Shown: positions 1 to 9,557, counted from the first letter of the stretch. The stretch: DNA of 64,000 bases from Chitinophagaceae bacterium (GCA_023957755.1 JAMLGT010000003.1:186001-250000), one strand, 5' to 3'. Notes: generated by a model from the sequence alone, not told the origin. Made by a program: numbers and translations.

Positions 1-2057
1 GTTACAGCTCCTGCAAGGCCTGCTTCTGCTACTATCTGCGCTTCTTTGGCATGCTGCTTGGCATTAAGCACATTGTGCTCAATATGCTTTTGCTTCATCA
101 TGCGGCTGAGCAGTTCACTTACTTCCACTGAAGTAGTACCTACGAGCACAGGCCTTCCAGCCTTGGTTAGGGCTTCCACTTCGTCAATTACCGCTTTGAA
201 CTTTTCTCTTTTTGTTTTGTACACCAGATCCTGGCTGTCTTTACGTATAACCGGTACGTTAGTCGGTATTGAAACTACATCCAGCTTGTAAATGTCCCAA
301 AATTCACCGGCTTCGGTTTCGGCAGTACCCGTCATCCCTGCGAGCTTATGATACATCCTGAAGTAGTTCTGCAGTGTGATGGTGGCGTAGGTTTGAGTAG
401 CGCTTTCAATTTTTACGTTTTCTTTTGCTTCAATTGCCTGATGTAGTCCGTCTGAATAACGCCTGCCTTCCATAATTCGGCCGGTCTGCTCGTCCACTAT
501 TTTTACCTGGCCGTCAATAACTACGTATTCATCATCCCTTTCAAACAGGGTGTAGGCTTTAAGCAATTGCTGAATGGTATGGATACGTTCGGCTTTTACA
601 CTATAGTCATTCAGCAGTGTTTCTTTCTTCTCGAGCTTTTGTTCAGCTGTCAACTCACTTTTTTCTATCTCAGCCAGTTTTACACCTATGTCGGGCATGA
701 TAAAGAACTCGGGGTCTTCACCACTTTTGGTTATGAGGGCTATTCCCTTATCAGTGAGCTGCACGGAGTTGTTCTTTTCATCGATCACGAAGAAGAGTTC
801 ATTATCGACAATGTGCATATTCTTTTGCTGATCTGCCAGATAGAAGTTTTCTGTCTTTTGCAGTTTTACTTTCATTCCCGGTTCGCTCAGGAATTTAATC
901 AGCGCATTGTTTTTCGGCAATCCTCTGTGCGATCTGAAGAGTGCCAAACCACCGCCTCCTTCCTTGGAATCATCGTTTCCTTCTGCGATTTTCTTTTTAG
1001 CTTCTATCAGGAATTGTCCCGTTACCTTACGTTGTGCTTCGACGATTTTTTCCACCCTGGGTTTGAGCAGGTCAAATTCCTGTTTATCGCCCTGGGGGAT
1101 TGGCCCTGAAATAATGAGTGGTGTACGGGCATCGTCAATCAATACGCTATCGACCTCATCCACCATAGCAAAGTGGTGTTTGGCCTGCACCATTTCCTCC
1201 GGACTGTGTACCATGTTATCGCGGAGGTAGTCGAATCCAAATTCGTTATTAGTACCGTAAATAATATCGCTTTGGTAAGCTTTTCTTCTTTCAGGCGAGT
1301 TAGGCTGATGCTTGTCGATACAATCTACCGTAAGGCCAAGCCATTCAAAGATTGGTCCGTTCCATTCACTATCTCTTCGTGCCAGGTAATCGTTGACCGT
1401 AACTATGTGTACGCCAAGTCCGGCAAGTGCGTTGAGGTATGCAGGTAATGTTGAAACGAGAGTCTTACCTTCACCGGTAGCCATCTCGGCAATCTTTCCC
1501 TGATGTAATACGATACCCCCTATCAGTTGCACATCGTAGTGCACCATGTTCCAGGTGATGCGGTTCCCTCCGGCTAACCAGTGGTTCTGATAGATAGATT
1601 TGTCGCCATCGATAGTAATGTATGGTTTTGTAACACTCAATGTTCTGTCGAGCTCTGTAGCTCCTGACGTCATTTCTGTGTTTTCCGTAAATCTTCTGGC
1701 AGTCTCTTTTACCACAGCAAATGCCTCGGGCAGGATATCCATTAGCGCCTTCTCAATTTCTTTATCCCTGTCTTTTTTCATGCTGTCTATTTCCTGATAA
1801 AGCGCATCACGACCCGAAATATCAGCGGAGTCCATCAGATCAACCTGTGATTGTCTCTCTTCTATTTGCTTGTCAATTGTGGCGGTATGTTGCTTGATCC
1901 TATTTCTGAAGTCAATTGTTTTTCCACGAAGATCATCGTTGGACAAATTCTTATATTCTTCGAAAAATGTGTTCGTCTTTGTTACTAGGGGCATTAATTT
2001 TTTAACGTCCTTCTGACTCTTATCACCACCAAACAACAGGGATAATATACCTGGCAT
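1..2057 (-). CDS. secA: SecA preprotein translocase ATPase (5' part, runs off window)
   Basis: ATPase motor of the Sec pathway, which pushes unfolded preproteins through SecYEG. About 685 codons are visible and the C-terminal part lies beyond position 1. The start ATG at 2055-2057 gives [11 protein letters not shown], a usual Bacteroidota SecA beginning. Reading inward one sees the Walker A region ([10 protein letters not shown]), the DEVD box with [16 protein letters not shown] after it, and [14 protein letters not shown] of the second nucleotide-binding fold. The visible part stops just before the expected motif VI. A promoter-like TAACTTTG lies about 85 nt upstream. Monocistronic as far as can be seen. 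Identification is secure. Confidence 0.96.
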   Translation of the reverse strand, partial: MPGILSLLFGGDKSQKDVKKLMPLVTKTNTFFEEYKNLSNDDLRGKTIDFRNRIKQHTATIDKQIEERQSQVDLMDSADISGRDALYQEIDSMKKDRDKEIEKALMDILPEAFAVVKETARRFTENTEMTSGATELDRTLSVTKPYITIDGDKSIYQNHWLAGGNRITWNMVHYDVQLIGGIVLHQGKIAEMATGEGKTLVSTLPAYLNALAGLGVHIVTVNDYLARRDSEWNGPIFEWLGLTVDCIDKHQPNSPERRKAYQSDIIYGTNNEFGFDYLRDNMVHSPEEMVQAKHHFAMVDEVDSVLIDDARTPLIISGPIPQGDKQEFDLLKPRVEKIVEAQRKVTGQFLIEAKKKIAEGNDDSKEGGGGLALFRSHRGLPKNNALIKFLSEPGMKVKLQKTENFYLADQQKNMHIVDNELFFVIDEKNNSVQLTDKGIALITKSGEDPEFFIMPDIGVKLAEIEKSELTAEQKLEKKETLLNDYSVKAERIHTIQQLLKAYTLFERDDEYVVIDGQVKIVDEQTGRIMEGRRYSDGLHQAIEAKENVKIESATQTYATITLQNYFRMYHKLAGMTGTAETEAGEFWDIYKLDVVSIPTNVPVIRKDSQDLVYKTKREKFKAVIDEVEALTKAGRPVLVGTTSVEVSELLSRMMKQKHIEHNVLNAKQHAKEAQIVAEAGLAGAV

Positions 2058-2141
2058 AAAATATTTTGATTGATTAAATTTCTAAAAATGACTGTCAAAC
2101 GACGTGCAATTAATTCAGTTTAAGTCAAATTGACAGGCGCG

Positions 2142-2149
2142 CAAAGTTA
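2142..2149 (-). promoter_or_regulatory. -7 promoter element of secA
   Basis: On the minus strand this reads TAACTTTG, matching the Bacteroidota -7 consensus TAnnTTTG, followed by GC. It lies about 85 nt before the secA start. No convincing -33 TTTG is seen. Confidence 0.5.
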
Positions 2150-2335
2150 CGAAATAGTGGGCATTACTTTTATTGAGTTGCAGTAAAGCGATGAAAAATT
2201 TACAGAAAAAATATGATAATTATTTGAAGGTTGCCACAAATGGCCAATTGTGGTTTTATGCCTGTCCTTTTAGACGAAATATCTTTCGGCTGGATTGAAA
2301 ATGTTAACTTTAGCAGTAGATAAATCAGAGAAATT

Positions 2336-2785
2336 ATGAAATCTACTGAGCAATGGCTGAGTGAATATGGACAAAGCCATCAGAATCCTGTCAATAAGTT
2401 AATACACTGGATTTGTGTGCCCTCTATTTTTTTATCCATTATTGGCTTTTTATATTCGGTAAAAATAGGTACTAATCTGAATCTTGCTTACTTCGCCTTG
2501 CTTTTCCTGGCAGTGTATTATTTCCGGTTATCATTTTCCTTAGGTATCGGGATGCTGATATTTGCAATCCTTTGTCTGGGGATTTGTTACTTGTGGGAAA
2601 GTAGCATGTCGTGGCCTTTGTGGATTATTTGTGCTATTGTTTTTGTGGTGGCATGGATTGGTCAGTTTTACGGGCATGGGGTGGAGGGGAAGAAGCCTTC
2701 TTTTCTCAAAGACCTTCAGTTTTTGCTGATAGGGCCTATGTGGTTAATGAGTTTTGTTTACAGGAAAATAGGTATCAAATTTTGA
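2336..2785 (+). CDS. DUF962/Mpo1-like membrane protein
   Basis: A 149-aa protein of the DUF962 (YGL010w/Mpo1-like) family. The N-terminal signature is visible: HQNPVNKLIHWICVPSI at residues 16-32, with the conserved His and Asn residues. Four hydrophobic segments follow (about 28-45, 50-67, 70-90 and 94-112). In yeast, Mpo1 is a dioxygenase in alpha-oxidation of 2-hydroxy fatty acids; whether the bacterial members do this is unknown. The gene stands alone between divergent secA and pfkA, with a promoter-like TAACTTTA just upstream. Confidence 0.8.
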   Translation: MKSTEQWLSEYGQSHQNPVNKLIHWICVPSIFLSIIGFLYSVKIGTNLNLAYFALLFLAVYYFRLSFSLGIGMLIFAILCLGICYLWESSMSWPLWIICAIVFVVAWIGQFYGHGVEGKKPSFLKDLQFLLIGPMWLMSFVYRKIGIKF

Positions 2786-2907
2786 AATGGATGGCTGCAT
2801 GAATAATATGACAGCGTTACTTGCATTTAGCAAAGTGGCTGGGAGCCGGCATAGAGAGTCGAGGATACGGTATAGAGGTTGTAAATTTCAGTAATTCAAT
2901 TTTATTG

Positions 2908-2915
2908 TAGTTTTG
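2908..2915 (+). promoter_or_regulatory. -7 promoter element of pfkA
   Basis: TAGTTTTG followed by CG matches TAnnTTTG. It lies 43 nt before the pfkA TTG start and should also drive pyk. Confidence 0.5.
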
Positions 2916-2957
2916 CGCCTTGCAATTTTTTGAGCTTGAAAAACCAAACATAGTACT

Positions 2958-3938
2958 TTGACACAGAAAATCACGAAAATAGCTGTCCTGACATCTGGAG
3001 GAGATTCACCCGGTATGAATGCTGCCATCAGAGCAGTAGTCCGCACCGGAATTTATTACGGGCTGGAAGTTTATGGTATTATGAGAGGATATGCCGGTTT
3101 GGTAGAAGGCGATATCTTCAAAATGGAAAGTAAGAGTGTGGCAAACATCATCCAGCGGGGTGGCACCATTCTGAAAACAGCCAGATGTAAGGAGTTTCAT
3201 ACCAAAGAAGGAAGGCAAAAAGCCTATGATAATCTCAGGAAAATTGGTATTGGCGGACTGATTGCGATTGGTGGTGACGGTACTTTTCGGGGTGCACAAC
3301 TTTTCAGCAGTGAGTTTGATATACCCTGTATTGGGTTACCGGGAACTATTGATAAGGATATTGATGGTACAGACTTCACCATCGGTTTTGATACTGCCGT
3401 GAATACTGCTGTACAGGCAATAGACAGGTTGAGAGATACAGCTGACGCACATGACCGGCTCTTTGTAATTGAAGTGATGGGGAGAGATTCTGGTTATATA
3501 GCCTTGCATAGTGGCATTGCGACCGGTGCGGAAAATATTCTGATACCTGAAAAGAAAAGTGATATCAATGAAATCATGGCTTCCCTTCAGGAAAAGCAGC
3601 GTAGAAAGAAGCTGGTTAATATAATAGTAGTTGCCGAAGGGGGAACGTACGGGGCGGTTGAACTATCAAAAGTCATTACCGAAAATATTCCCGAACAGGA
3701 AGTGAGGGTGTGCATCTTAGGTCATATCCAGAGAGGGGGGGCACCTACCTGTCTGGACAGGCTGATTGCAAGCCGTATGGGCTATTCCGCCGTAGAGTGC
3801 CTTCTCGAAGGGCGTTATAATGTATTTGTAGGCATACTTAATAATAGTATGCATTATATTCCTCTGGAAAAAGCAGTAAAGCAGAAACAGACCGTCAGCG
3901 ATGAATGGTTGAAGATTGTAAAGATTCTGGCGAGCTGA
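2958..3938 (+). CDS. pfkA: ATP-dependent 6-phosphofructokinase
   Basis: Phosphorylates fructose 6-phosphate to fructose 1,6-bisphosphate, the committed step of glycolysis. At 326 aa it has the normal length of bacterial PfkA. Visible motifs are TSGGDSPGMNAAIR (12-25), GGDGT (105-109, Gly108 typical of ATP rather than PPi users), PGTIDKDI (128-135, with the catalytic Asp132), and VMGRDSGYIA and GHIQRGGAPT further on. The Lys in TIDKD replaces the Asn of the E. coli TIDND motif. The start is TTG: an in-frame TGA at 2937-2939 leaves no ATG before the conserved N-terminus. Only 22 nt separate it from pyk, so the two glycolytic enzymes are probably one operon. Confidence 0.96.
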   Translation: MTQKITKIAVLTSGGDSPGMNAAIRAVVRTGIYYGLEVYGIMRGYAGLVEGDIFKMESKSVANIIQRGGTILKTARCKEFHTKEGRQKAYDNLRKIGIGGLIAIGGDGTFRGAQLFSSEFDIPCIGLPGTIDKDIDGTDFTIGFDTAVNTAVQAIDRLRDTADAHDRLFVIEVMGRDSGYIALHSGIATGAENILIPEKKSDINEIMASLQEKQRRKKLVNIIVVAEGGTYGAVELSKVITENIPEQEVRVCILGHIQRGGAPTCLDRLIASRMGYSAVECLLEGRYNVFVGILNNSMHYIPLEKAVKQKQTVSDEWLKIVKILAS

Positions 3939-3960
3939 TTATTCCAATTAAGAAAAGAAC

Positions 3961-5475
3961 ATGTCGAAAAATATTAAGAAATATCTCCACAGGGAGATGG
4001 ACAACAAAGCGGGGTTTGATCATTCGCTGAAGAGAACGAAAATTGTAGCAACTATTGGCCCTTCGTGCGATAATTACGAAGCAATGGTAGAGTTAGTGAA
4101 GTCAGGAGCGAACGTGTTTCGGTTGAACTTCTCTCATGGAACACATGAGGACAAAGGACGCATCATCGATATCGTTAAGAAGATTAATGATACGCTACCA
4201 TACAACATAGCCATCATTGCAGATTTACAGGGGCCTAAACTGAGGGTGGGTGAAATAGAAAACAATGCGATGCAGGTGGTGCCGGGCGAGAAACTGGTAT
4301 TTACCAATAACAAATGTATCGGTACAAAAGAAAGAATTTATGTGAGTTATCCTGATTTACACAAAGATGTGGTACCGGGTAACACTATATTAATTGATGA
4401 TGGCAAACTTGAGGTTAGGGTAGTAAGAGTAATGCCGGATAATGATGTAGAAGTGGAGGTGGTTATGGGTGGAGTGTTGTCGTCAAAAAAGGGAGTGAAC
4501 CTGCCGGATACAAAAATTTCGCTTCCCGCATTAACTAAAAAAGATCTGGAAGATCTCAATTTTATTATTTCGAGAAAGGTAGATTGGATTGCGCTTTCTT
4601 TTGTCAGGAGAGTAGAGGATATCCTGCAACTCAAGGATATTCTTCAGAAGAATAGTTGCATGAGCAAGGTGATAGCTAAAATAGAAAAACCGGAAGCTCT
4701 TGAAAATATCAGGGAAATTATATTGGAAAGCGACGGGATAATGATCGCCCGGGGTGACCTTGGTGTGGAACTTCCGGTAGAGAAGGTACCCCTTATCCAA
4801 AAAGATATCATTCGTAAGTGCATGCATAGGGCTAAACCTGTGATTGTGGCCACCCAGATGATGGAGAGTATGATGGAGCGCATTAAGCCTAACCGTAGCG
4901 AGATTACAGATGTGGCGAATGCCGTACTCGAAGGAGCAGATGCAGTGATGCTGAGTGGAGAAACAGCGATGGGGCATCATCCGACTCTCGTAGTACAGAC
5001 TATGACCAAGATTATTATGGAGATTGAGAAGACTTCATACGATTATAATAGGGAGGAAATACTTTCACCGCAGCCCCATTCACCCTCTTTCCTCAGCGAT
5101 GCAATTTGTTACAGTGCCTGTAAACTTGCTCAGGATCTCAGAGCCGATGCATTAATCGGGATGACACAAAGCGGATATACCGGATTTATGCTAAGCAGTT
5201 ACAGGCCTAAGTCGCCTTTGTATGTTTTTAGTAAAGAAAAGAGCCTTATAAATCAGTTAAGCCTTTCCTGGGGTACACGTGGTTTTTTCTATGATGAAGA
5301 AGAGAGCCTTGACGCAATTTTCTTTGATCAGATTAATATTCTGAGAGAGCGTGGATACCTGAAACTTGGCGATGTGGTCGTGAACACCGGAAGCACACCC
5401 GTGAACCAACATCTGCCTACCAATGTAGTGAAAGTGACAAAAGTGAGTGAAAATTTTGAGGAAGACCTTCAGTGA
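3961..5475 (+). CDS. pyk: Pyruvate kinase
   Basis: Makes pyruvate and ATP from phosphoenolpyruvate and ADP. Visible are TKIVATIGPSCDN (26-38), the NVFRLNFSHG segment (51-60) with the substrate-binding Arg and Asn, KIEKPEALENI, and the signature MIARGDLGVELPVEKVP (261-277) binding Mg2+ and phosphate. ATQMMESM follows, then a C-terminal domain to residue 504. It is slightly longer than the common 470-480 aa because of an N-terminal extension; a start at the internal Met13 is possible. It follows pfkA in an apparent glycolytic operon. Confidence 0.96.
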   Translation: MSKNIKKYLHREMDNKAGFDHSLKRTKIVATIGPSCDNYEAMVELVKSGANVFRLNFSHGTHEDKGRIIDIVKKINDTLPYNIAIIADLQGPKLRVGEIENNAMQVVPGEKLVFTNNKCIGTKERIYVSYPDLHKDVVPGNTILIDDGKLEVRVVRVMPDNDVEVEVVMGGVLSSKKGVNLPDTKISLPALTKKDLEDLNFIISRKVDWIALSFVRRVEDILQLKDILQKNSCMSKVIAKIEKPEALENIREIILESDGIMIARGDLGVELPVEKVPLIQKDIIRKCMHRAKPVIVATQMMESMMERIKPNRSEITDVANAVLEGADAVMLSGETAMGHHPTLVVQTMTKIIMEIEKTSYDYNREEILSPQPHSPSFLSDAICYSACKLAQDLRADALIGMTQSGYTGFMLSSYRPKSPLYVFSKEKSLINQLSLSWGTRGFFYDEEESLDAIFFDQINILRERGYLKLGDVVVNTGSTPVNQHLPTNVVKVTKVSENFEEDLQ

Positions 5476-5509
5476 GAAAGCATTTTGGCGGGATAAAATT
5501 TTTTTTATT

Positions 5510-5517
5510 TAGCTTTG
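5510..5517 (+). promoter_or_regulatory. -7 promoter element of pyrB
   Basis: TAGCTTTG matches TAnnTTTG and ends 7 nt before the pyrB ATG, so the message would have almost no leader. It separates the pyrB group from pfkA-pyk. Confidence 0.5.
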
Positions 5518-5524
5518 ACTTTTA

Positions 5525-6460
5525 ATGCAACTTTCTACCAACCATTTACTTGGCATTAAAGATCTGACAATAGGCGATATCCAGCTTATTTTATCCACTG
5601 CAAAACAATTCAAAGAGGTATTACAAAGGCCCATTAAGAAGGTGCCCTCCCTGCGTGATACTACAATTGTCAATCTCTTTTTCGAAAACAGTACGAGGAC
5701 TCGGATTTCGTTTGAGCTTGCCGAAAAACGGCTGAGTGCCGACGTGCTAAACTTCACTGCTTCAGGATCTTCGGTATCAAAGGGAGAAACGCTGCTGGAT
5801 ACTGTGAACAATATTCTTTCCATGAAGATTGACATGGTGGTCATGCGACACAGCGCTACCGGGGCACCCCATTTTCTCGCTAAGCATATTCCCGTTTCAA
5901 TTGTAAATGCAGGCGATGGAATAAATGAACATCCTACCCAGGCATTGCTGGATGCATTTTCAATTCTCGAAAACCATGGCACACTTGAAGGTACTAAGGT
6001 GACTATAGTAGGCGATATACTTCACTCAAGAGTAGCCATGAGTAATATGTATCTTCTAAAAAAAGCTGGTGCAGAGGTAATGGTAGCCGGCCCGCCTACG
6101 CTGATTCCTAAGCATATTCAACAGGCATTTGATGTAAGGGTAGAGTACAATCTGAAAAAAGCCCTTGAATGGTGTGATGTAGCCAATATTCTGAGAATTC
6201 AGCTTGAACGTCAGAATCAAGTCTTGTTTTCGTCGCTTCGCGAATACAGCATGAGTTATGGTGTAAATAAGAAACTGCTGGATAGCCTCAATAAAAAGAT
6301 TACCATATTGCATCCCGGGCCAATTAACAGAGGTGTTGAATTAAGCTCAGATGCGGCAGATTCAGATCAATCCATTATTTTGCAACAAGTGGAGAATGGA
6401 GTTGCAGTGAGAATGGCTGTATTATTCCTTCTGAGCAACCGCAGTGCTACTTTAAACTAA
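5525..6460 (+). CDS. pyrB: Aspartate carbamoyltransferase catalytic subunit
   Basis: Condenses carbamoyl phosphate with aspartate, the second step of UMP synthesis. The 311-aa length is normal for the catalytic chain. The carbamoyl-phosphate signature FENSTRTR is at 53-60, HPTQALLDAF begins at 136, and HPGPINRGVE begins at 263. No regulatory subunit pyrI is adjacent. It is followed after 11 nt by coaD, so pyrB, coaD and the thioesterase gene look co-transcribed. Another pyrimidine gene, pyrE, lies 1.6 kb downstream on the same strand. Confidence 0.96.
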   Translation: MQLSTNHLLGIKDLTIGDIQLILSTAKQFKEVLQRPIKKVPSLRDTTIVNLFFENSTRTRISFELAEKRLSADVLNFTASGSSVSKGETLLDTVNNILSMKIDMVVMRHSATGAPHFLAKHIPVSIVNAGDGINEHPTQALLDAFSILENHGTLEGTKVTIVGDILHSRVAMSNMYLLKKAGAEVMVAGPPTLIPKHIQQAFDVRVEYNLKKALEWCDVANILRIQLERQNQVLFSSLREYSMSYGVNKKLLDSLNKKITILHPGPINRGVELSSDAADSDQSIILQQVENGVAVRMAVLFLLSNRSATLN

Positions 6461-6471
6461 ACCTGCTAAAA

Positions 6472-6951
6472 ATGGCGAATAACATCTGCCTTTTCCCCGG
6501 CACCTTTGATCCTGTAACGTTGGGTCATGTGGATATCATTAACCGTGCATTACCCATGTTCGATAAATTGGTAATTGGTATCGGTAGAAACTTCAGCAAG
6601 ACTACTCTGTTTTCTGAAGAACAAAGGGTGGAGTGGATAAGGGAAATTTACAAGGATAACCCCAAGGTAGAGGTGATGGCATACGACGGACTCACAGTCG
6701 ATTGCTGCAAAAGGGTGGATGCCAGCTATATCCTGAGAGGGATAAGGTATGTGAATGACTTTGAGTATGAGAAGGCTATTGCAGACATGAACAGAAGCAT
6801 AGGGGAGGGAATTGAAACTATTTTTCTTACCTGTCTTCCCAAATATATGTCGGTGGCAAGTACCCTGATCAGGGATGTGTACAGAAATGGTGGAGTAGTA
6901 TCCCAATTTCTGCCTGAGGCAGTTAATAAGACACTGTATCCAAACCTTTAA
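6472..6951 (+). CDS. coaD: Phosphopantetheine adenylyltransferase
   Basis: Transfers AMP from ATP to 4'-phosphopantetheine, the penultimate step of coenzyme A synthesis. At 159 aa it is a typical CoaD. The nucleotidyltransferase motif FPGTFDPVTLGHVDII (8-23) contains the T/HxGH-type element, here TLGH. Later come ILRGIRYVNDFEYE, and VASTLIRD (128-135) in the position of the usual ISSTxIR motif. It sits 11 nt after pyrB and 8 nt before the next gene. Confidence 0.95.
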   Translation: MANNICLFPGTFDPVTLGHVDIINRALPMFDKLVIGIGRNFSKTTLFSEEQRVEWIREIYKDNPKVEVMAYDGLTVDCCKRVDASYILRGIRYVNDFEYEKAIADMNRSIGEGIETIFLTCLPKYMSVASTLIRDVYRNGGVVSQFLPEAVNKTLYPNL

Positions 6952-6959
6952 ATGATATT

Positions 6960-7391
6960 ATGATTTGGTTTCATAAGGACATAAAGAAAGAACAGTTAGA
7001 GCCTGTCATGGCCAATACGATGGCAGAGTTCCTGGAATTGAGAATAGAGGAAGTAGGAGAAGATTTTCTTTCCATGTCGATGCCCGTTTTACCTAAGACC
7101 GCACAGCCATACGGATTTCTTCATGGCGGTGCGAATTGTGTATTGATTGAGACAGTTGGCAGTATTGCTTCAGCTCTAGTGATCGATGTGAGCAGACAGA
7201 TGTGCGTGGGAATAGAGATTAATGCCAGCCATCTGAAAAGTGTTACCAAGGGTAGGGTTGTGGCAACAGCAAGGCCCCTTCGGTTGGGTAAGACAACTCA
7301 TATATGGGAAGTAAGAATCGTAAATGAACAAAACGAACTTACATGTGCCGGAAGGCTCACTGTGGCTGTGAGAGATCATCGGAAGAGATAA
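6960..7391 (+). CDS. Hotdog-fold acyl-CoA thioesterase (PaaI/MenI-like)
   Basis: A 143-aa hotdog-fold thioesterase of the PaaI/YdiI/MenI group. The motif GFLHGGANCVLIETVGSIAS (52-71) holds the HGG turn and Glu64 at the place of the catalytic Glu63 of E. coli YdiI. Likely substrates are aryl- or acyl-CoA thioesters. 1,4-dihydroxy-2-naphthoyl-CoA hydrolysis in menaquinone synthesis is a candidate role, since Bacteroidota use menaquinone, but no men genes are in view. It is the last gene of the pyrB-coaD group and converges on the Nudix gene 6 bp away. Confidence 0.85.
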   Translation: MIWFHKDIKKEQLEPVMANTMAEFLELRIEEVGEDFLSMSMPVLPKTAQPYGFLHGGANCVLIETVGSIASALVIDVSRQMCVGIEINASHLKSVTKGRVVATARPLRLGKTTHIWEVRIVNEQNELTCAGRLTVAVRDHRKR

Positions 7392-7397
7392 TAACCC

Positions 7398-8012
7398 TTA
7401 TACTGATTCGTGTATCTTCTGGAGTATTTCTCTGATGGAACCATAGGTTTGATCCATATAATCCGGCAAATCGAAAACGGAAACCCATCTCAATTCGGTA
7501 ATATCTTCTTCAGTTTGGGGTATCAGAGGCTCGTCTCCTGCCCACTTCATTAAGAACCATTTCGTCTCCTTAAAAATCGCACTACGCTTTCCGCTATACG
7601 TGTGAAAAGTAATGCCAAACGAACGAATCACCGAGAGGTTCTTCAGCCCTGTTTCCTCAGTGCACTCCCGCAGCGCACACTCCACATCAGACTCACCTTC
7701 GTCCTGTTTTCCTTTGGGCAAATCCCATTTTCCTCTTCTGTACATGATTAATAATTCATCCCTGCTGTTGAAGATAATACCGCCACCGGCTGTAATCCGG
7801 CGGAAGTGTGCACATATCTCAGAAAAGAGAGTTTGCCTCCCCGATAAAAGAACATGGTTGTAGCTGCCACTTTCCAAATTGCCAATTATCTCGCTGAGCA
7901 GCTGAGGACTGGGGTTATGAAAAAACCGCTGATGGGTTAGAGGAGTGGGTTCTGCACTGTCGCCAGTCAGTTCGAGAATACGGTCGTCGAAGTAAATTTT
8001 TATGTTGCTCAT
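7398..8012 (-). CDS. Nudix hydrolase
   Basis: A 204-aa protein with a complete Nudix box starting at Gly101: GKQDEGE, then REC and EETGL ending at residue 123. The metal-binding glutamates are all present. Residues 1-70 form an N-terminal extension of no recognised family. Substrate cannot be told; Bacteroidota proteins of this build are annotated only as Nudix hydrolases. I start at MSNIKIYF because the longer reading frame (to 8060) would run into the beginning of the divergent pyrE. The two starts are only 21 nt apart, so the promoters overlap. Confidence 0.9.
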   Translation of the reverse strand: MSNIKIYFDDRILELTGDSAEPTPLTHQRFFHNPSPQLLSEIIGNLESGSYNHVLLSGRQTLFSEICAHFRRITAGGGIIFNSRDELLIMYRRGKWDLPKGKQDEGESDVECALRECTEETGLKNLSVIRSFGITFHTYSGKRSAIFKETKWFLMKWAGDEPLIPQTEEDITELRWVSVFDLPDYMDQTYGSIREILQKIHESV

Positions 8013-8021
8013 CTGATATGT

Positions 8022-8029
8022 TACCTTCG
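8022..8029 (+). promoter_or_regulatory. Possible -7 promoter element of pyrE
   Basis: TACCTTCG, a one-base variant of TAnnTTTG, ends 4 nt before the pyrE ATG. If used, the message is nearly leaderless. Confidence 0.35.
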
Positions 8030-8033
8030 CAAA

Positions 8034-8669
8034 ATGACAAATAAAAAGGCAGTTGCGCAAAAATTATTACAGATAAATGCAATCAAACTAAGCCCTGACA
8101 ACCCATTTACCTGGGCAAGTGGTTGGAAGAGCCCCATATATTGTGATAACAGAAAATCACTTTCGTTCCCGTATATTCGGGAATTTATTAAATCGGAATT
8201 ATGCAATGAAGTGTTTACATCCTTTCCTGAGGCCGAAATGATTGCCGGAGTAGCTACAGCGGGTATCCCCTGGGGAGCGATGGTTTCTGACCAGCTTAAA
8301 TTGCCTTTTATTTATGTAAGATCCAAACCGAAAGACCACGGGCTGGGCAATCAGATTGAAGGATTTTATGAGGAAGGAAAGTCTGTAGTGCTTATTGAGG
8401 ATCTGGTTTCTACAGGTAAAAGCAGTCTGGAAGCTGCAGAAGCATTGAGAAATGCAGGGCTGAAAGTGGAAGGTATGGTCTCCATTTTTACCTATGGATT
8501 TGGAGTGGCCGCAGATGCTTTTAAGGCATCAGGAATCAAACTGATTTCCCTGACAGACTATTCATCATTGATCCATCTTGCCCTTGAACAGCAGGTAATT
8601 ACCGAAGATGATGAAAAAGCCTTGTTAAACTGGCGGGAAAATCCTGCTGAATGGGGTAAATTCGTATAG
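8034..8669 (+). CDS. pyrE: Orotate phosphoribosyltransferase
   Basis: Joins orotate to PRPP to form OMP in pyrimidine synthesis. The 211-aa length is normal. The PRPP-binding loop VVLIEDLVSTGKSS is at 118-131, and the YVRSKPKDHGLGNQIEG segment (94-110) carries the catalytic Lys/Arg and His of the flexible loop. An internal AGVATAGIPWGA motif is also typical. It is divergent from the Nudix gene, and a small exported-protein gene follows 18 nt downstream. Confidence 0.95.
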   Translation: MTNKKAVAQKLLQINAIKLSPDNPFTWASGWKSPIYCDNRKSLSFPYIREFIKSELCNEVFTSFPEAEMIAGVATAGIPWGAMVSDQLKLPFIYVRSKPKDHGLGNQIEGFYEEGKSVVLIEDLVSTGKSSLEAAEALRNAGLKVEGMVSIFTYGFGVAADAFKASGIKLISLTDYSSLIHLALEQQVITEDDEKALLNWRENPAEWGKFV

Positions 8670-8687
8670 ACTAAGTTAAGTACACTT

Positions 8688-9056
8688 ATGAAAGCTTTTA
8701 TTCTTTGTTTATTGACGTCCATAGTATTTTCAGTACCCTCAGCTGTAGTGGCTCAAAAGCCTGTAAAGGCTGTGATATCTGTACCAAATGCACAAGATGA
8801 GGCATGCAAGGATCGGATTGAAAAATTTCTTGCCAGAGAGTACGGGGTGCTTAGTTCTAATGTGAATTACAGAAGGCATACGGTAACAGTTTCGTGGGTA
8901 CCCGGGCGTACTAACATAGAAAACATAAAGACTGCTTTAGCAAACCTTGGCTACGATGCAGATGATGTTAAAGCCGAGCCTGAAGCATATAAGCGACTTC
9001 CCAAAACCTGTCAGCATCTGACCAATAAAGAGGAAACCAGAAAAGAAAAGGGATAA
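8688..9056 (+). CDS. Exported HMA-like small protein
   Basis: A 122-aa protein with a signal peptide (about 1-22, ending VVAQ). The ~70 residues after it have the beta-alpha-beta pattern of heavy-metal-associated (HMA) domains: VKAVISVPN, then ACKDRIEKFL, then NYRRHTVTVSW, then NIENIKTALANLGYDAD. The metal-binding CxxC is reduced to a single Cys40, with Asp in place of the first Cys. A second Cys108 with His110 lies near the end. It may be a degenerate copper-chaperone-like fold working in the periplasm; metal binding is doubtful. It sits 18 nt after pyrE and may be co-transcribed. Confidence 0.65.
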   Translation: MKAFILCLLTSIVFSVPSAVVAQKPVKAVISVPNAQDEACKDRIEKFLAREYGVLSSNVNYRRHTVTVSWVPGRTNIENIKTALANLGYDADDVKAEPEAYKRLPKTCQHLTNKEETRKEKG

Positions 9057-9112
9057 ATAACAGCTAAGTGATATGGTTTATAGCCTGAAGCAATTCGTTA
9101 AATCGCTCAACT

Positions 9113-9415
9113 ATGAAATCATTATACATTCCCATATTGTTTTCTCTCTTACTGGTGTTTTCCGGGTGCAAAAAGGATGATTTTTCCGGTACCAGGGAGG
9201 CTATGGTAGTAGTGGATTGTACAGGTACCTATCTGCGAGTACAGCATAAAGATTTTAATGTTTGTAATATTAAAATAATGGCCGGATTCCAGGATGGCGA
9301 CCATGTAAAAGCCACTTTTACCAAAATTAAAGAATGTAGGGAGGTGCTGGGGCCGATCTGTGATATGTTTCATCCCTACGAAAGCTGGATAGAGGTTAAG
9401 GCTATCCACAAATAG
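9113..9415 (+). CDS. Small lipoprotein, unknown function
   Basis: A 100-aa protein with a lipoprotein signal: a hydrophobic stretch and LVFSGCKKDD with the lipidated Cys19. The mature part has about 80 residues, several Cys (VVDCTGTYLRV, FNVCNI, IKECREV, GPICDMF) and beta-rich character. I do not recognise a named family. It lies 56 nt after the HMA-like gene and could share its transcript. Confidence 0.7.
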   Translation: MKSLYIPILFSLLLVFSGCKKDDFSGTREAMVVVDCTGTYLRVQHKDFNVCNIKIMAGFQDGDHVKATFTKIKECREVLGPICDMFHPYESWIEVKAIHK

Positions 9416-9557
9416 CCATTTTAATATTCCGGATGCGTATGTTCTTCAAAATTTGGCCTTATTTTTTTGTATGCTCTTGCGGAGACTAAAAGTTTCTTTG
9501 GGGTTCTATTGTCGTTTCAGACGACAGGCTAAGACAGTTTCTGATACCTGCATAGCG

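Noticed and set aside
1-2057. Plus-strand frames of 65-180 codons opposite secA
   Set aside because: They lie antisense within a clearly conserved SecA frame.
3339-3362. Inactive phosphofructokinase because TIDND reads TIDKD
   Set aside because: The catalytic Asp and all other motifs are kept; the Lys is a neighbouring position and alone is no sign of inactivity.
9510-9526. Terminator at TGTCGT/ACGACA
   Set aside because: Short 6-bp stem without a T-run on either strand.
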